From the NCBI GenBank assembly GCA_905116865.2, contig CAJHNH020001122.1:56001-120000 (forward strand): a DNA stretch of 64,000 nucleotides, in the 5' to 3' direction. Under the pieces are notes generated by a model that worked only from the letters and a program-made list of their open reading frames with translations, was not told the DNA's origin and did not search any database. Both the position numbers and the translations under genes were made by a program. Positions 35,403 through 47,610 of this stretch are shown one piece after another. Each line of letters starts with the position of its first letter. The stretch's first letter is position 1. The stretch is from Candidula unifasciata (lineage: Eukaryota; Mollusca; Gastropoda; Stylommatophora; Geomitridae).

Positions 35403-36890
35403 TTATAACTTCCTTCCAAATGATGAGTGCCTTCTTCCTCTATGGCCATCTCTGGTATCGGGCACTGTGATTTCATTTACAGCTTCACAATGTCTATCAG
35501 GATTTTGCCTATTGTGCTTTCCATCGACCCTAGTCCTCGAACACTCCCTACCCCAGTGTCTGTCCCTATAGAAACGACAGGTGGGCTTCTTATAACTACA
35601 TTGCTGTCTTTTATGAAAGAAATTTAAAAATTTAACGTATTGCTGTTTAGAGACAATATATCTTCTTTCTTTTGTCAAAATCTGCTTGTGCCGCTAGGCG
35701 TCGCAGTCTATCAGATGATCGGCAACCGAGCCAGGGCGCGCTCAGTCGCTTCATATGCCGTGATGTTATGAAGTCTCAAGTTGTCCGTGACTCCTTCAAT
35801 CCATCTTCTTCTGGTTTCCCCTGCCTCTTGTTGTTTCGATTTTCATGTTGTATGCTCTTGATGCTGGCATCGTTGGTTCCATTCTCATTAGGGTGACCAA
35901 ACCATTTCATTCTTTGCTTCTCAATAAATTTAACGATGGGTATGGTTCCAATAGTTCTTGTAATCACATCGTTTCTCACTCGATCTCTTCTGGTTTTATT
36001 CGCAGCCATTCTCAAACATCTCATTTCACAGGTGGTTAGTCTTCTCTCATGTTCTTTTGTTAATGTCCAAGTCTGAGAGACAATATATAGTTCACTAAAT
36101 TTCTTCTTGCCTTGTAGGATAATGCACTCCCCAGGTGTCATCCCTCTTCCTGTAGCCCTAATCAATGGGGTGGGGTCGCCACTAGTTTTGGTTATCAGTC
36201 TGTCCACTTGGATGAATTTGACACCACGTCTCTGCCTCTTTGAATCCTTAGTATTGCTGTCCGTTCTGATGGTCAGCGGCACACCTTTGATGACTACTGT
36301 CACTGTTAACATGCTGAAATCTATGGAAATCCTAATGTTGTGTGGTACCGCCGTGTTTACCTTTCCTTTAGTGTCTAGTGTTGTCCTGATGGTTTCTTCT
36401 GTTTTAGGTGTTTTAGTCAGGTAACCAGTAAGCATCCCCTCCGACCTTTTATGCATCACATTACTGCTCTCCCTTTGATTTTAGGTGCATCATTTTACTG
36501 CCATCTTCCCAAGCCCAGTTTCAATAAATTCAGTGACTTTATCCAGTGTCAGAGTCATAAGTGTTACTTGCTTGCTTCTTAGTTGAGTGATCGTCACGTT
36601 TAGTTCCTCCTCTTCAATTGTCCTTGTTTTAGATGCTCATCATCTATAAGGCTTCTTTCGAGTAGTTTGTGCTGGTCTTATCCTGTTGTTCGTGTCTTTC
36701 CTTGTGTCCTTCACAACCTCTGCATATAACTTCTTCCCTGCTGCCTGACTTTTGGTTAATGCGGCCATGTTCCTTTTAATAACATGTTTAAGATGAAAAC
36801 CTGTATTAATTAAGTGATTTGGGAGGAAAAGTATAGTATAACATTTAGCAGGCTTCTTGGCCTCTTCTACGCTATAGAAATACACCACAA
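35403..36890 (-). mobile_element. Gag-like ORF1 of a retroelement, split by insertion
   Basis: The reverse strand at 36759-36640 begins MAALTKSQAAGKKLYAEVV. After a frameshift, 36459-36090 reads TIRTTLDTKGKVNTAVPHNI, VVIKGVPLTIRTD and VKFIQVDRLITKTSGDPTPL, resembling retroelement gag/ORF1 proteins. A foreign LINE fragment (35662-36075) interrupts it. The ORF resumes in 35660-35403 with a cysteine/histidine cluster, CRFYRDRHWGREC, that looks like a degenerate CCHC zinc knuckle. RNA binding is the expected role. I cannot tell whether the parent was a LINE or an LTR element. Confidence 0.65.
35662..36075 (-). mobile_element. 5'-truncated LINE insertion with 13-bp target duplication
   Basis: Flanked by identical agagacaatatat at 35649-35661 and 36076-36088. 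The insert's reverse strand encodes the ORF2 tail (WTLTKEHERRLTTCEMRCLR, IPIVKFIEKQRMKWFGH) and ends in an A-rich 3' tail (reverse of cttctttcttttg). Homologous to 16165-16551. The host ORF and insert are fused in frame into a 227-codon chimeric ORF (36459-35776). Confidence 0.9.
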
Positions 36891-36899
36891 ATACAACAG

Positions 36900-37780
36900 C
36901 TATACTATATTAAATTAATTAGGCTACGATGTCGTATTAAAAAAAAGAGGAAAAACGGTAATATTGTGACTCTAAACTTGGTATCAAGGTCACCTAACGG
37001 CGGTAATTCCTATGGTACAATCTAAGCAAGCACACTTAAAATGCACGAAATTTACCGCGTCTATAAATGCGCACTTTCGTTCAAATGCAGACATTTTTAC
37101 GTCGGTTTCGACAGCTGACCTCTGAGAAAGAAATTATAAACTACTAAAGATAAAAATGAACAGTAAAATTACAAACATCTAATTCATCTTTGAGGTACTT
37201 TTGCAAAGTCCTGTACAGTACAACCAGACAAAGACCCTATTTAACAAGCATTCTTTTATTGCAACTGTCATGTTGTAAACTGGTCTAAAATGGTTAATGA
37301 AGCGATTTGTACAAAACTTTGTTAACGACTGCCAACAACAGCAACTATTTACCCACTTGGTTTAACAGCAAACTGCATTTGATGCAGTAACTTATAAGCA
37401 CTACGTTATTATACGTGAAATAGTAAGTCTATAGAGTCATATATTTTCCAATTCGAAATTCACAACTGAGAACCTGGTAAGATATAGTTTCGAATCACAC
37501 GTACAACAAGCAAACAAACAAACGAATTGTCAATAAACAGGCAGACAAACAGAAAACCACGAAGAAATGCAGAGAGACTCGTCGTCTGCCTTAGTCATTA
37601 GAATGGTGGCTGACCTATTGTATTGTGGTTAGCACCAATGTGAAATTAGCGACTTGTGACAGAGGACATACGATTTCTGAAGGCCCCTAAAAAGTCACTT
37701 TTTTTCAAAATTGTATGGTTGTTGAGAACAGAAGCATATTTCTTGCTTCCTTTCCCAGAAATTATAAACTGACACTGAAT
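36900..37780. other. 3' flank of locus 3, no gene recognised
   Basis: AT-rich. A possible polyadenylation signal for locus 3 (reverse-strand AATAAA) is at about 37254-37260, some 530 bp past its stop codon. Nothing else is supported. Confidence 0.35.
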
Positions 37781-37787
37781 TTACCGT

Positions 37788-38402
37788 TCAAACGAATCTG
37801 TTGACCAAACACATCAATGTGGAAAACAGCTGCACAAACATTAGCCTGAATTTGCTACTCATGTGATAATACAAGAAAATATTCACAGATGAGTTGATTG
37901 ATTCCAATGCAAAACAGAACCCGCCAATAATTATAATAATATTTCTATACTTGCCGTCGAGAGAAAGCTCAGGTTCCAAAGACATGGCGATGAAAAGAAT
38001 GCTGAAGGGGATGAAACAGACGATGAAGAGTGTGGAAATCATCACAACCATTTTAGCTACTTTTTGGTTTCGAGTTGACACACTGTATGAATTGTTAGAA
38101 GATGATGACGATTCCCGCCATTTTGAAGTTTTGTGAAGTTTAAATATTAGAGTGACTGTGCAAATAATGATGATGATGAAAGCGGTGAATGGTAAGAAGG
38201 CGTTGTTGATCAAGAAGGATACTTTTTCAACATTCTCTCGATCTCCAGTAACCACAAGTCCTATGAGTGTTCTATTTCTTGCTGGGACAAACTTGAAGTC
38301 CAATCTATTGACCACGTAGATAGGAGCTACGCTAAAGAAGAGGACAATAAAGATAATGACGATCACAGCTGATACTCGTCTGGAGGTAACAATACTTTTA
38401 AC
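37788..38402 (-). CDS. Locus 3 exon 3: TM4-TM7 and C-tail
   Basis: Acceptor cag after a long pyrimidine tract (reverse of 38403-38422), then GTTAAAAGTATTGTTACC. 615 bp, open, stop ending at 37788. All TM4-TM7 features are intact, including NQKVAKMVVMIST and the helix-8 MSSKFR. Confidence 0.9.
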   Translation of the reverse strand, partial: VKSIVTSRRVSAVIVIIFIVLFFSVAPIYVVNRLDFKFVPARNRTLIGLVVTGDRENVEKVSFLINNAFLPFTAFIIIIICTVTLIFKLHKTSKWRESSSSSNNSYSVSTRNQKVAKMVVMISTLFIVCFIPFSILFIAMSLEPELSLDGKYRNIIIIIGGFCFALESINSSVNIFLYYHMSSKFRLMFVQLFSTLMCLVNRFV

Positions 38403-41400
38403 CTGAGAAAAAAAAAAAAAGGCTATCGAAAATTTAAATAAAATATCTCAAAAGAACATGGTTTTGATATGTACAATTCTCACATATGAAGTAAAAATTC
38501 GTCATCATCATCATCACTGTTACGTCTCGTCATTTATGCCACATAGTGGACGTAGTCTATTCCTCTTTTTTGTGTTGTCCTATACAATCCCTATAATATC
38601 ATGGATGGAATTTTACCCAGCACTTTGGCCTCTCTTACGAACGTTCAGTTTAGGGTTTATTTTGTGCCCGAGACCTTTACTTCCAGTCATGTATGAAAAA
38701 GGCTCACAAAATGCTGAGTGGATGTACACATATGCTAAGACCTGATTCGCAGAGATGACACGATTCCCTCTCCCCCTCCCTGAACGTCATATTGCCGAAC
38801 TACTGATATTCGGTTTGTGTATATCTGTCTCATATTCTAGAAGATCGACACCAGCACTAATCAGTTACGAACTGATTTAAAACAAAAAAACCAAAAAGAA
38901 ATTGTGTGCTGTTTCCTGAAAAAAAAGTTGGTTTTAATACATGGACTGCTGTTTTGGGGCTTATTACATCAACGCCCAATAGATTTCACAGAGCGACTCT
39001 TGTAATTTCCAAAACATCTAACCCAGGTAATTCGAAGGCAGTAAAATTGTAAACTACAGTGACTAAAAATCTAAGCCTGAGATCACACGACATCCAGACC
39101 AAGGGGTTGGCAACCTTGTTGGACGGGATAGAAGTACCACATTTGTCGTGGGTCATAATAACACAAATATTTCCCCTTAAAACAATACTTTTGAAGGGTC
39201 AATTAGATTATGATCTTTCGCTAAGCTGGGAGGACACACTCACCAACTGCAGCGGTTCTGTTTATTCCTAAATGATTTTCTTTTTCCTATCTGCATATGA
39301 ATGTAAATTATTGTTCCGTATACCCCTGATATAGACATACGATATACATCGTATTTTATGTCCATAAAAGCTCATCATCATCATCATCAATCAGCCGGCT
39401 GATTACAGAACGGTCGTCTCGTCACATTACGTCCGACAATCTCTCCTTCTCTGGCAATTCTCCATCTCTATACGCTTTGATAGCCATCGCATCTTTAAAG
39501 TCGTGTATCCATCTTCTCCGTCGGCATCTGACTCGTTTTCCAGAAACTATACCCTCAGTTACCGTTTTCCTTGATGTCTACATCATGTAGGTTGAAAATC
39601 TTGTTTTCTTGGTCTATATTATTAAAATACTCTTTCTGTAACTTTTCAGTTCCCTTGTTACTATTGGGATATTTTCCTTTCGTTGTTACCGAGTTGTAGT
39701 TTTTTTTTTTTTTTTTTTTGCAATAATTCAGTGCGTATTATCTATCTAGAGTTTTATAGGAAGAAATGGAGTGCAAAAAAAAAAAAAAAAAAAAAATCAC
39801 TTTTGGGTGTTTACATTGTATACATAGAATAACATAGATTACTTTTCTTAATTTTAAAAACTGTCAAAGAAAATTTTCAATATATATGTTTTGAATAAAT
39901 GATAACTAATTATAAACACATTCCTCGTCGGGACATTCTACCACGTATATGGGGTATAGCAGATGTTGGTAAACAGCAATGTTATCAGACTTCCCAGGTC
40001 GGCAATAGTCAGCCCTAAGTTTAGACATTAGAGACATGTTTTTGAATTGTCCTGTACTTATTACATAAGCAGCTAATTATGTCTGTCAGTCTGTCTGTCT
40101 GTCTGTCTTCCTCTCTCTCACAGACACCTACACACTCACAAACAAATACACTCACACGAAACTGATATATTGCATACTCCTACTTTACAGGGTTGTCTTA
40201 AGTACCAGTTATCCTTGGCTTCCTTGGCTTCCTGATATCGTCAAATTTGACATTTTGGGGCACAGAAAGAGAGGGACTTCCCTTGCCATTCATAGCTCGT
40301 TGGGTCGCAGAACCACTCATATGTTGCATGGGGTGATGTTTTTCTTTATTATCAACGCTTTAACCGTTCCCTCTTTTCTCGTGGTCTCACCGCTCGCTTT
40401 AGGACTGTGACATCTGTGAATTAAAAACAGTATGGCTAGGTCAGACGCCACGAGCTGTACACGTGGGAATCTGACGAGCAATGGACAGGGCTGATGTACT
40501 GAACTCCCTCAGAGGGACAGCTTGATTAAAAGAATCAAGTAATGATTGTAAATCTACAACAGTGACTAGACTACACGAATATAGCATCAAAATAGATGAA
40601 GCCAGACAAGAGCGCTACACAGGGACGCAAAGAATATTGTAAACCAACACAGAACTGGTGTCATAAGCCACCACACGCTGAGGGTGATACTAAAGATACG
40701 ATCTGAGAACCTAATGACTGAATAGTTCAATGTGAAATTATGATAATCTGTCGACTAACTAACTAACTAGTGTTTATCCATTGTGTAGTCTTGTTTGCTA
40801 TATAATTTTATTAATTGCAGTTTTTTTTTTTTTTTGGGGGGGGGGGTTGGGGGTGGGGGGAGGGTGTTAAGGGGTGGCGAGGCGGGGGGGGGGGTGGGTG
40901 GGGTTCTTCCCTAACAGTTCGGTTCTCTGTTGGATTCTTTACTCGAAATATCTCTATAGCTTGTTGGGCGGATATATGGGTGGCTGTGATATTGTAGGGC
41001 ATATGCTGGTAATGCTGAAGCTGACGGTCGGGATAGGTGTGTTATGTTATGGCGTCTAAGTCGTGACAAGGGTGAGGTCGGTTGGGACAAGAGGTTTATG
41101 GTCAACTTTTGTGATATCTGGTGGGCCTGGGTGTGTATGGCATGGGCCGGACGGATACAGCTCGAAGTCCCCGAGACTAGATGTGTTGGTTGTGAATGTA
41201 TGGTATAGTAGATAGGGCGGGAAATGATTAGGCAGCCTGCTGGTGGTGCCTGTTCCATACTCCTCCTGTCTCGCTCTGCCTGTAAACTGTACTCTTCATT
41301 CATGATAGCAGGGTATTAGTTTCTACTCTCTTGACTGCTTTTAAGCCTGTTCATCAAGTCGTTTTGCTATTGCTTGGTCCTAGTGAATATTGTTTTGTCC

Positions 41401-43577
41401 TTACTTGTGTCCCTAAGTCTTTCTTTATTATTTTAGGCTGTACATTCTTGTTCAGTCAGTCTCCGTAATTCCTTCCTCATAATTGCTATTTCCTTTTCCA
41501 TATACGTATGTGCATCCAAGCAGACATACACTGATTTCTCCATCCACTTCTTATCTACGCCCATATAACTCATTATTTTCTAATAATCCACTCTTGTCAA
41601 ATGTTTTTAGCAATCTAGTGCTGGTAAATACAGGAAATAAATGTCACAAACTTTGAATATCTAGGCTCTATAATAAACAACAATGGAGACTGATCAACAT
41701 AAATTAAAAGGAGGTTAGCCATAGCAATGCACAGATTGAACAGCCTTAAAAGTCTATGGTTACGCACCAGCAAGGAGATCAAAATTCGAATTTTGAGAGC
41801 ATGGGTCTTTTTGCTGTGGCTACATACGGATTGGAGAAGTGGGCTATCTCTCAGTCCTTGAGAAAGAGAATAGGGGCTTTTGGTGTGAAATGTTTTAGAA
41901 AGATTCTCAGAATATTTTGTGCAAAGAAGATGAGACATATTGACATCTAAAAAGATCTGAACATCAAGAAAGATTGGCTAATAAACAGCAACCTGTCTCG
42001 GAAGCTGAAAATATTTTGGTCATATCAAGCGCCACGACAGATAAGAAAAAAATTATAGCAGAAGGCATGGTACCAGGAAGGAAGGGCAGGGGCCAACCGA
42101 CACGAAGATGGACACAGGAAATAGATGACTCCTTGAATATGAAAGTGCATAGGGCGGGAGAACTGGCGAGAGACCGAATTTCTTTCAGGCAGACTGTGAG
42201 GAGAGCGACGTTCTGCAAAGGACCTGCTACATGATGATGTTGAGGAAATACAGGATTAGAAGAACATACCAAGATGAAGAGCTGGGGAAAAGGAGGGGGG
42301 GGGGGGAAGAGGAAATTTCAGGCAAGCCCGTCTCCAGCTGTGACCGGTGCAGTGGTCTCATGGGTAGGTCATGCTGGTACAGTGGCAGAAGGGTAGGGTG
42401 TGAAGTGTTTGAGATGGTATAGGTGACATGGTAGTGCAGGTTGTAGGTGGGATAGATACAGCAGGAAGTGAATAAGACTGAATACACCCATGGTTCCGCT
42501 GGGATTCAAGGAAGGGGGGGGGGAGAGGGGAGGAGGGGGTGCAATGGGTAGACTGCAAAATTCCTAAGTGCTATTGTCTGGATGTTACTCTGTCCATGTA
42601 CATTTTTAAAAATGTCTGTCGTCTCTTTTTTCTAATATGTTTTGTTATTAAAGCTCTCAATATGTTTAGGTTTAGTCTCCACTAGTGTGTTTGATGCTTT
42701 TGTCCTTTGGTGACTATTTATAGCGTATTTCGAAAAGCTTTCCGGTTATAGCTACATTAGAGAACCGTCGTGCCATGGACCCAGTTGATATTCTGATATA
42801 TATGCTCTACGAGAAGTTTGACGTTTGCTAGAACTAAGTTATGAGTGTCAATGTATGCACGTATGTAAGTTTACCCTACTAGTACATCATACAAGCAATT
42901 AACACCGGGTGACACAAAGTGCCACCATACGAATGAGGATCGCCCGCGGATAGGTCCCGGAAACCCACGTTTAACCATTAGGACATATTTTAGGCCCGAT
43001 TGTATTTAGGGCCCCCAGCAAAAGCCAGGGTGGGGCTTCAATATAACTAAACACTGCATCCCACAAGGGTGTGACGAGATTAGGTAAACACAGATGAGTG
43101 TGAATCTGTAATTATGGCCAGAATTTGAGAACAATATGTTGAACAGGGTGTGTTCAGACAGGTGCAAATGCAGGAAGCCAAAGGAAAATAAGACACATAA
43201 CTGATGTAGTCAGCGGCAAGCTGCGGGCTTTACCGATGAGGGGCTCCGAGTACTTATGGACTGATTAGTTCGATTAGCATTGAAGATTATCTGCCGACTT
43301 ACTAACAACTACAAAACTTACCTGTGATGATACACATACCTAACAGGCTGACATTGACTGGATCCTTGAAGCCTTGCTTGACAAAACAAATTATATTTAT
43401 GAGGTTTGTGACAATTCCAAAGATATCAATGAACTGGCATACACCCGTAAACGTAATCCATTGAAAGATGAAAATAACGTAGTCACTTACGTAGACAGGG
43501 GATGTAACTAATGCAAACACTATTTTCACTTCTGGCGATAATGATGTACTGTTTGTTTCCCTTTGTTGGAGTAGCAT
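37788..43577 (-). CDS. Chemosensory-type GPCR, locus 3, exon 2 not found
   Basis: Exon 1 (43577-43340) encodes the N-terminus with an NST sequon and TM1 (FQWITFTGVCQFIDIFG, TNLINIICFVKQGFKDP) and ends in phase 1. Exon 3 (38402-37788) encodes TM4-TM7 intact: VKSIVTSRR, ISTLFIVCFIPFSILFIAM, NSSVNIFLYYHMSSKFR, then a 204-aa exon end. In the 4937 bp between them I could not find the 215-bp TM2/TM3 exon on either strand. Joining exon 1 directly to exon 3 would shift the frame (phase 1 into phase 0). It is therefore a pseudogene, or the exon is lost or misplaced in the assembly, or two separate remnants lie here. Exon 3 is closest to that of locus 2. Confidence 0.75.
39370..39640 (-). mobile_element. 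LINE ORF2 tail inside the locus 3 interval
   Basis: The reverse strand reads GIVSGKRVRCRRRRWIHDFK followed by an AIKAYRDGELPEKERLSD-like stretch, the usual basic end of LINE ORF2. Ends in an (ATC/GAT)n run at 39374-39388. Confidence 0.6.
40821..40905 (+). repeat. T/G-rich low-complexity tract
   Basis: T15 followed by G-rich runs (ggggggggg, ggtggggggag, gcgggggggggggtggg). Frames across it give proline- or glycine-rich ORFs that are not genes. Confidence 0.85.
41610..42240 (+). mobile_element. LINE ORF2 C-terminal part, forward strand
   Basis: The forward strand carries KYLGS-like TLNI*ALIINNNGD, IKRRLAIAMHRLNSLKSLW, RIGAFGVKCFRKILRIF, then IIAEGMVPGRKGRGQPTRRW and the end rttctgcaaaggacctgctacatgatg. 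Best preserved of the three copies of this subfamily (others at 1041 and 23397). Stops and frameshifts are present. Confidence 0.8.
42880..43095 (+). repeat. Dispersed repeat D, second copy
   Basis: caattaacaccgggtgacac, gaggatcgcccgcggatagg, agcaaaagccagggtggggc and actgcatcccacaaggg match the copies at 22671 and 51195. Confidence 0.7.
43340..43577 (-). CDS. Locus 3 exon 1: N-terminus and TM1
   Basis: ATG at 43577. 238 bp, ends CTGTTAG before donor GTATGT, phase 1 as in loci 1, 2 and 4. The N-terminus is longer than in locus 2. Confidence 0.88.
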
Positions 43578-43638
43578 TATTCTAAAATTATACAGCCGAC
43601 AGTTACTGTCACTGCAAGCAAATACTTAAGATAATAAT

Positions 43639-43643
<5 letters not shown>

Positions 43644-43692
<49 letters not shown>

Positions 43693-43695
43693 CTA
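43644..43695. repeat. (TA)n microsatellite
   Basis: TA array with a single TG interruption, 70 bp upstream of the locus 3 start codon on the gene's strand. Confidence 0.95.
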
Positions 43696-43699
43696 AAGG

Positions 43700-45055
43700 A
43701 GAGACAAAGGAAAAGTCATGAAAGGATCAAACATTATTACGACACAAACAGTTGCAAAATGACTTAGAATGATAGTCTATTTCAAGCAGCATGGTTGACG
43801 ATCGTTTCTAATAATATAATATTAAATAACCGTCATTCAATGTCCCAACGGAAGACGCTGATTCTAAGAATAACTATGTATTTTATGACCTGCAGCATGG
43901 CGTGAATAAGACTGCTAAACATGACCTAGTAGTAGAAATAGGGAGTTTTAAGGAATCACTATACAGCATTTTTCCCCCAAAAATATCACTTTTTCAGTGT
44001 GATCATTTTTGTAAAGTTCGGCATTCGTAGAATAGATTACACACAAAATTTGTGTCTTTTGTAAACAATTTAGAATTTAAAAGTTAACACTAAAGACTCC
44101 AACCCCTGCACTTTTTACGTAAAAAAAAAAAAAAAGTTTAAAAGTCAGTTTTCACACAATTATATATTTGTGTTTCTTGTGTGTGCAAAACCCTAAATTC
44201 CCAGCTAATTTGAAGGCTAGAAACATGATATTTAGTGTGAATTCTCCGTAGACAATATTAAAGAGACAGGTTTATTTGAAACAGAAATATTAAAAATTTT
44301 TTTTTTTTTTTAATGATTAATATCATCTGACGCAATTTTAATTTTTTTTTGGACTTCTTCAAGAGACCTACATTTTAAAATTCTTAGTCAAATATTTAGA
44401 AACAATTTTGAGTAAAAAAAAAAAAAAACTGCACCAGTACCTCGACAAGGGAATAAAGTTCATGATTCCATATTCTATTTCTTAATACTAAATTTTGCTG
44501 TTATAATTCAAGGATTCTAAGTACATATTGTTTTTACCCAAGATGACGGCTATTGCAATGGCAATCATGACTTTATAAAACTTATGGTATGCAAATGTAT
44601 AAAGATATATCCCTACAAATGACTATTATTAAATAATTGGTCTAACAATGTAAATAACACACACAAAATCGTTTGGTGTAGTGACCCTCTCACAAGTAGG
44701 CAGTGAAAATTTGAGTGGTGGAAAAGATAAAAAGTTACCACAATGAATTAAAATAAAGAACGACTAGCTGAATTCTGCATGCAGTCAAAGAATTATATTT
44801 GAAAACACTATCTATGCACATAAGGAAATTCACAAATTAACTTTGCATTGACCAGAAGGCATGACAGCAAGCATATCAGGTAGTCACCTCTTTATAAATA
44901 ACAAATATGGTAGCTCTTTGATGAGCGTCAATCTATGGCATGTTCTTTTCCGGGCTTTGCTCGTCACAGACTTCAGCACTAAATTTAAAATAATATAATA
45001 TATATAAGTAAAGGTTTTAGTAATGGAGAGTGAAAAAAAGTAGTGTTTGTCCATG
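43700..45055. other. AT-rich flank upstream of locus 3, no gene
   Basis: Several A or T homopolymers (44120, 44298, 44412). No ORF of note, no repeat body recognised. It would hold the locus 3 promoter, but no element can be supported. Confidence 0.4.
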
Positions 45056-45059
45056 AATG

Positions 45060-45715
45060 TAAAGTAAACGGAGGTAATGGTTATATCAAAGAAAAGACTA
45101 CCACCTCAATGTGATATTAGAATGGAGGGTTTGAAAAATCAAAAAAATTCAAATATCTGGGTACAATAATAACATCAGAAGAAAGAAGTATGACATAAAT
45201 TAAAAGCAGAATAGGCCAGGCTAATTCTGCATTTCACAGAACAAAGAACGTCTTGTGCAACAGGTTACATTCGTTCGATGCTCGAAACAGCATACTAAAA
45301 TGTTGTCAAAAACCTATATTGCTGTATGGTAGTGAATCATGAAATCATGAAATTAGAAAAAAGACTTAGAGGCCTTGGAGATGTGGTTTTCCAGACGAAT
45401 GTTACAAATCCCTTGGACGGCCAGAGCAACTAACTAGGATTGTTTGAAGGAAGCTAATGGAAGCAGATCAGTATACACAGCGATAAGAGTAACACAAGCC
45501 CTTATTTCTGGTCGTGTGATGAGGGAGAAAGGTATGGGGAATATTGCAAAAACTGAGTTGAAGGAGGAGAGGAAGACCATAAGGGATGATGACGAATAGA
45601 CTGCGACAGTGGCATGGCGGTATATCATCGGTGTAACTGATCCAGAGATCAAGAACAGAGATCTGTGGTGATGCATGAATGCAGGCGGCTGGTACATGAT
45701 GATCATGATATCATT
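45060..45715 (+). mobile_element. LINE ORF2 C-terminal part, decayed
   Basis: Forward-strand pieces: KKFKYLGTIITSEERSMT, stop, IKSRIGQANSAFHRTKNVLC, ILLYGSES and RPWRCGF/LQIPWTA-like sequence, then GRPRGMM-like and RQWHGGISS. Same layout as 33300-33870. Many stops. Confidence 0.75.
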
Positions 45716-45819
45716 AAATGCTAAAAAAGAAAAGGTATATGCTTGGGCTAGTGGGTAAAGGCCCCATGCATATTTTCTTGATGAGCAGATAGGAACTCAG
45801 CCCGCTTTCTGAACAACTT

Positions 45820-45824
<5 letters not shown>

Positions 45825-45900
<76 letters not shown>

Positions 45901-46025
45901 CATAGCTCCAGGTAATATGCATAGCTCTTGGTAATATATGTATATATAAACGCCAGGTAATATATAAAGCAAAATATATATATATAGCTCAAGGTGAGTT
46001 TTACAAATATAAATATAGCTCCAGG

Positions 46026-46090
<65 letters not shown>

Positions 46091-46100
46091 ACACCAGGTA

Positions 46101-46189
<89 letters not shown>

Positions 46190-46262
46190 CTTGTGGTAAT
46201 ACATACTCATAGTTCCAGGTTTTGTAGATATAAAGCTCTAAGTAATATATATAGCACTAGGT
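45825..46262. repeat. Minisatellite with CAGGTAAT units and TA expansions
   Basis: Units of the form atagctccaggtaatatat recur about ten times between 45895 and 46262, with variants (cttggtaat, cgccaggtaat, caccaggtaat, cactaggtaat). Three long TA arrays (45827-45890, 46028-46083, 46104-46187) interrupt them. Confidence 0.85.
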
Positions 46263-46269
46263 AATTCCT

Positions 46270-47300
46270 TGATCACACATTCTTACACAAGCCATCATAA
46301 TCACCATGATCGATTCCACTTTTGTCGTTAAGCGTCGTGTTGATTAACAGTTTGCGATACATTGCTTGATGCGTAGCAATGGCTATTGTCGTTCCGTGTA
46401 GTCTTTGGTTTCTCCGAGGGCGACTTCTTCTTTTCACATTAATTTTTTTCACGTGTAGCACCTTTCTGGTAGTTGCTCTAACGAGAGTGCCAAACCAATT
46501 GATCGTCTGTCTCTCAATAAATTTAGGCATGGTGTTGTTTTCACAGTCTGCCTGCTACTGTTATTTTCCACTTTGTTTCAGCTGATTAAGTTGGCAGCTT
46601 TTCTCGAGCATCTATTATCACATGTTTTAATTTTACCTGGGTTAGCATCTGATCGTGACAATGTAGACACCTTAGCACAGTGCTGGTATGAATATATTAT
46701 TTATAAAATGTTTTTGTGCGGTCGTACGTATGTTTGGGTGACCTAATAATGCTATTAGTTGGTATATAGCTGGTTGGCATCCAGTTTCTATTTCCTAATC
46801 TCTTTGCCCGTCCTGCGAGAATATACTTCCTAGATATATCAATTTTCTTTCTTCAGACAAGTGCCATTCATCCGTATATTAATTTGAGTTTTTTTTTTTC
46901 ATATTCACTTTCATGCTATGTCCTCTGCATGGTAAACATAGCATCTGCAAATAGTTCTATAGTCTACTCCTTATTGTAGAATATGCAATGATTATGTGCA
47001 AATAGTAGCTAGTTTATTGTGTGTAAATTTAGTTCTTTCTCTAGTAAGTAACGTCCCTTATTTTCTGGATTTTCTGGGTCGGCTGCTTTAAATCTGACCT
47101 CTGGATATTCTGTCTAGTTATTTTGTTTTGTATAAGAGAGGGAACAGCACGCATCACTGCCACAACTCTGTATTGAATTTCAACAAGTGTGACTGTGTTC
47201 TGACTGAGCTTTGTGAAGCGTGTGGTAAATGGCTTTGATGCTGTCTAGCAATTGTCCTTGTAGGTCTATCCCTTAATCCTCAACAAAAGCCATAATTTTT
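46270..47300 (-). mobile_element. LINE ORF2 relic, reverse strand
   Basis: The reverse strand at 46530-46290 encodes MPKFIERQTINWFGTLVRAT and KKINVKRRSRPRRNQRLHG (the FGHxxR...GRPRxxW tail). Higher coordinates hold weak post-RT sequence such as the reverse of tagcatctgcaaatagttc. Boundaries are approximate. Confidence 0.6.
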
Positions 47301-47504
47301 TTCCGTCTATTCTATTCAATAAGTTTTTTTTTTTTTTAAATCCACAAACATAGTTTTAGTTCCTAGTTATATTCATTGGGTTTCTTGCAAACGTCTCCTA
47401 TTGTTGACTATTCATGTAATGTTTAACATATAAAGAAAATATGCAATATGGCGCTTGGAGGCTTATGTGCGTTACTGTGTAATAGTTCTCAAGTAAACAA
47501 AGAC

Positions 47505-47510
<6 letters not shown>

Positions 47511-47535
<25 letters not shown>

Positions 47536-47610
47536 AATATTTATATATATATATCTATATAATATAGGCCGTGATAAAATATAATTATTATATATATATA
47601 TAAATAAAAC
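47511..47610. repeat. Interrupted (TA)n
   Basis: tatata arrays broken by aaatattta and tctatataatatagg. Confidence 0.9.

Noticed and set aside
35776..36459. 227-codon reverse ORF as a single novel protein
   Set aside because: A perfect 13-bp duplication shows it is a fusion of an ORF1-like segment with an inserted LINE fragment.
40811..41303. Proline-rich reverse ORFs of 63-130 aa
   Set aside because: The proline stretch comes from the T/G-rich tract; no domain is visible in the rest.
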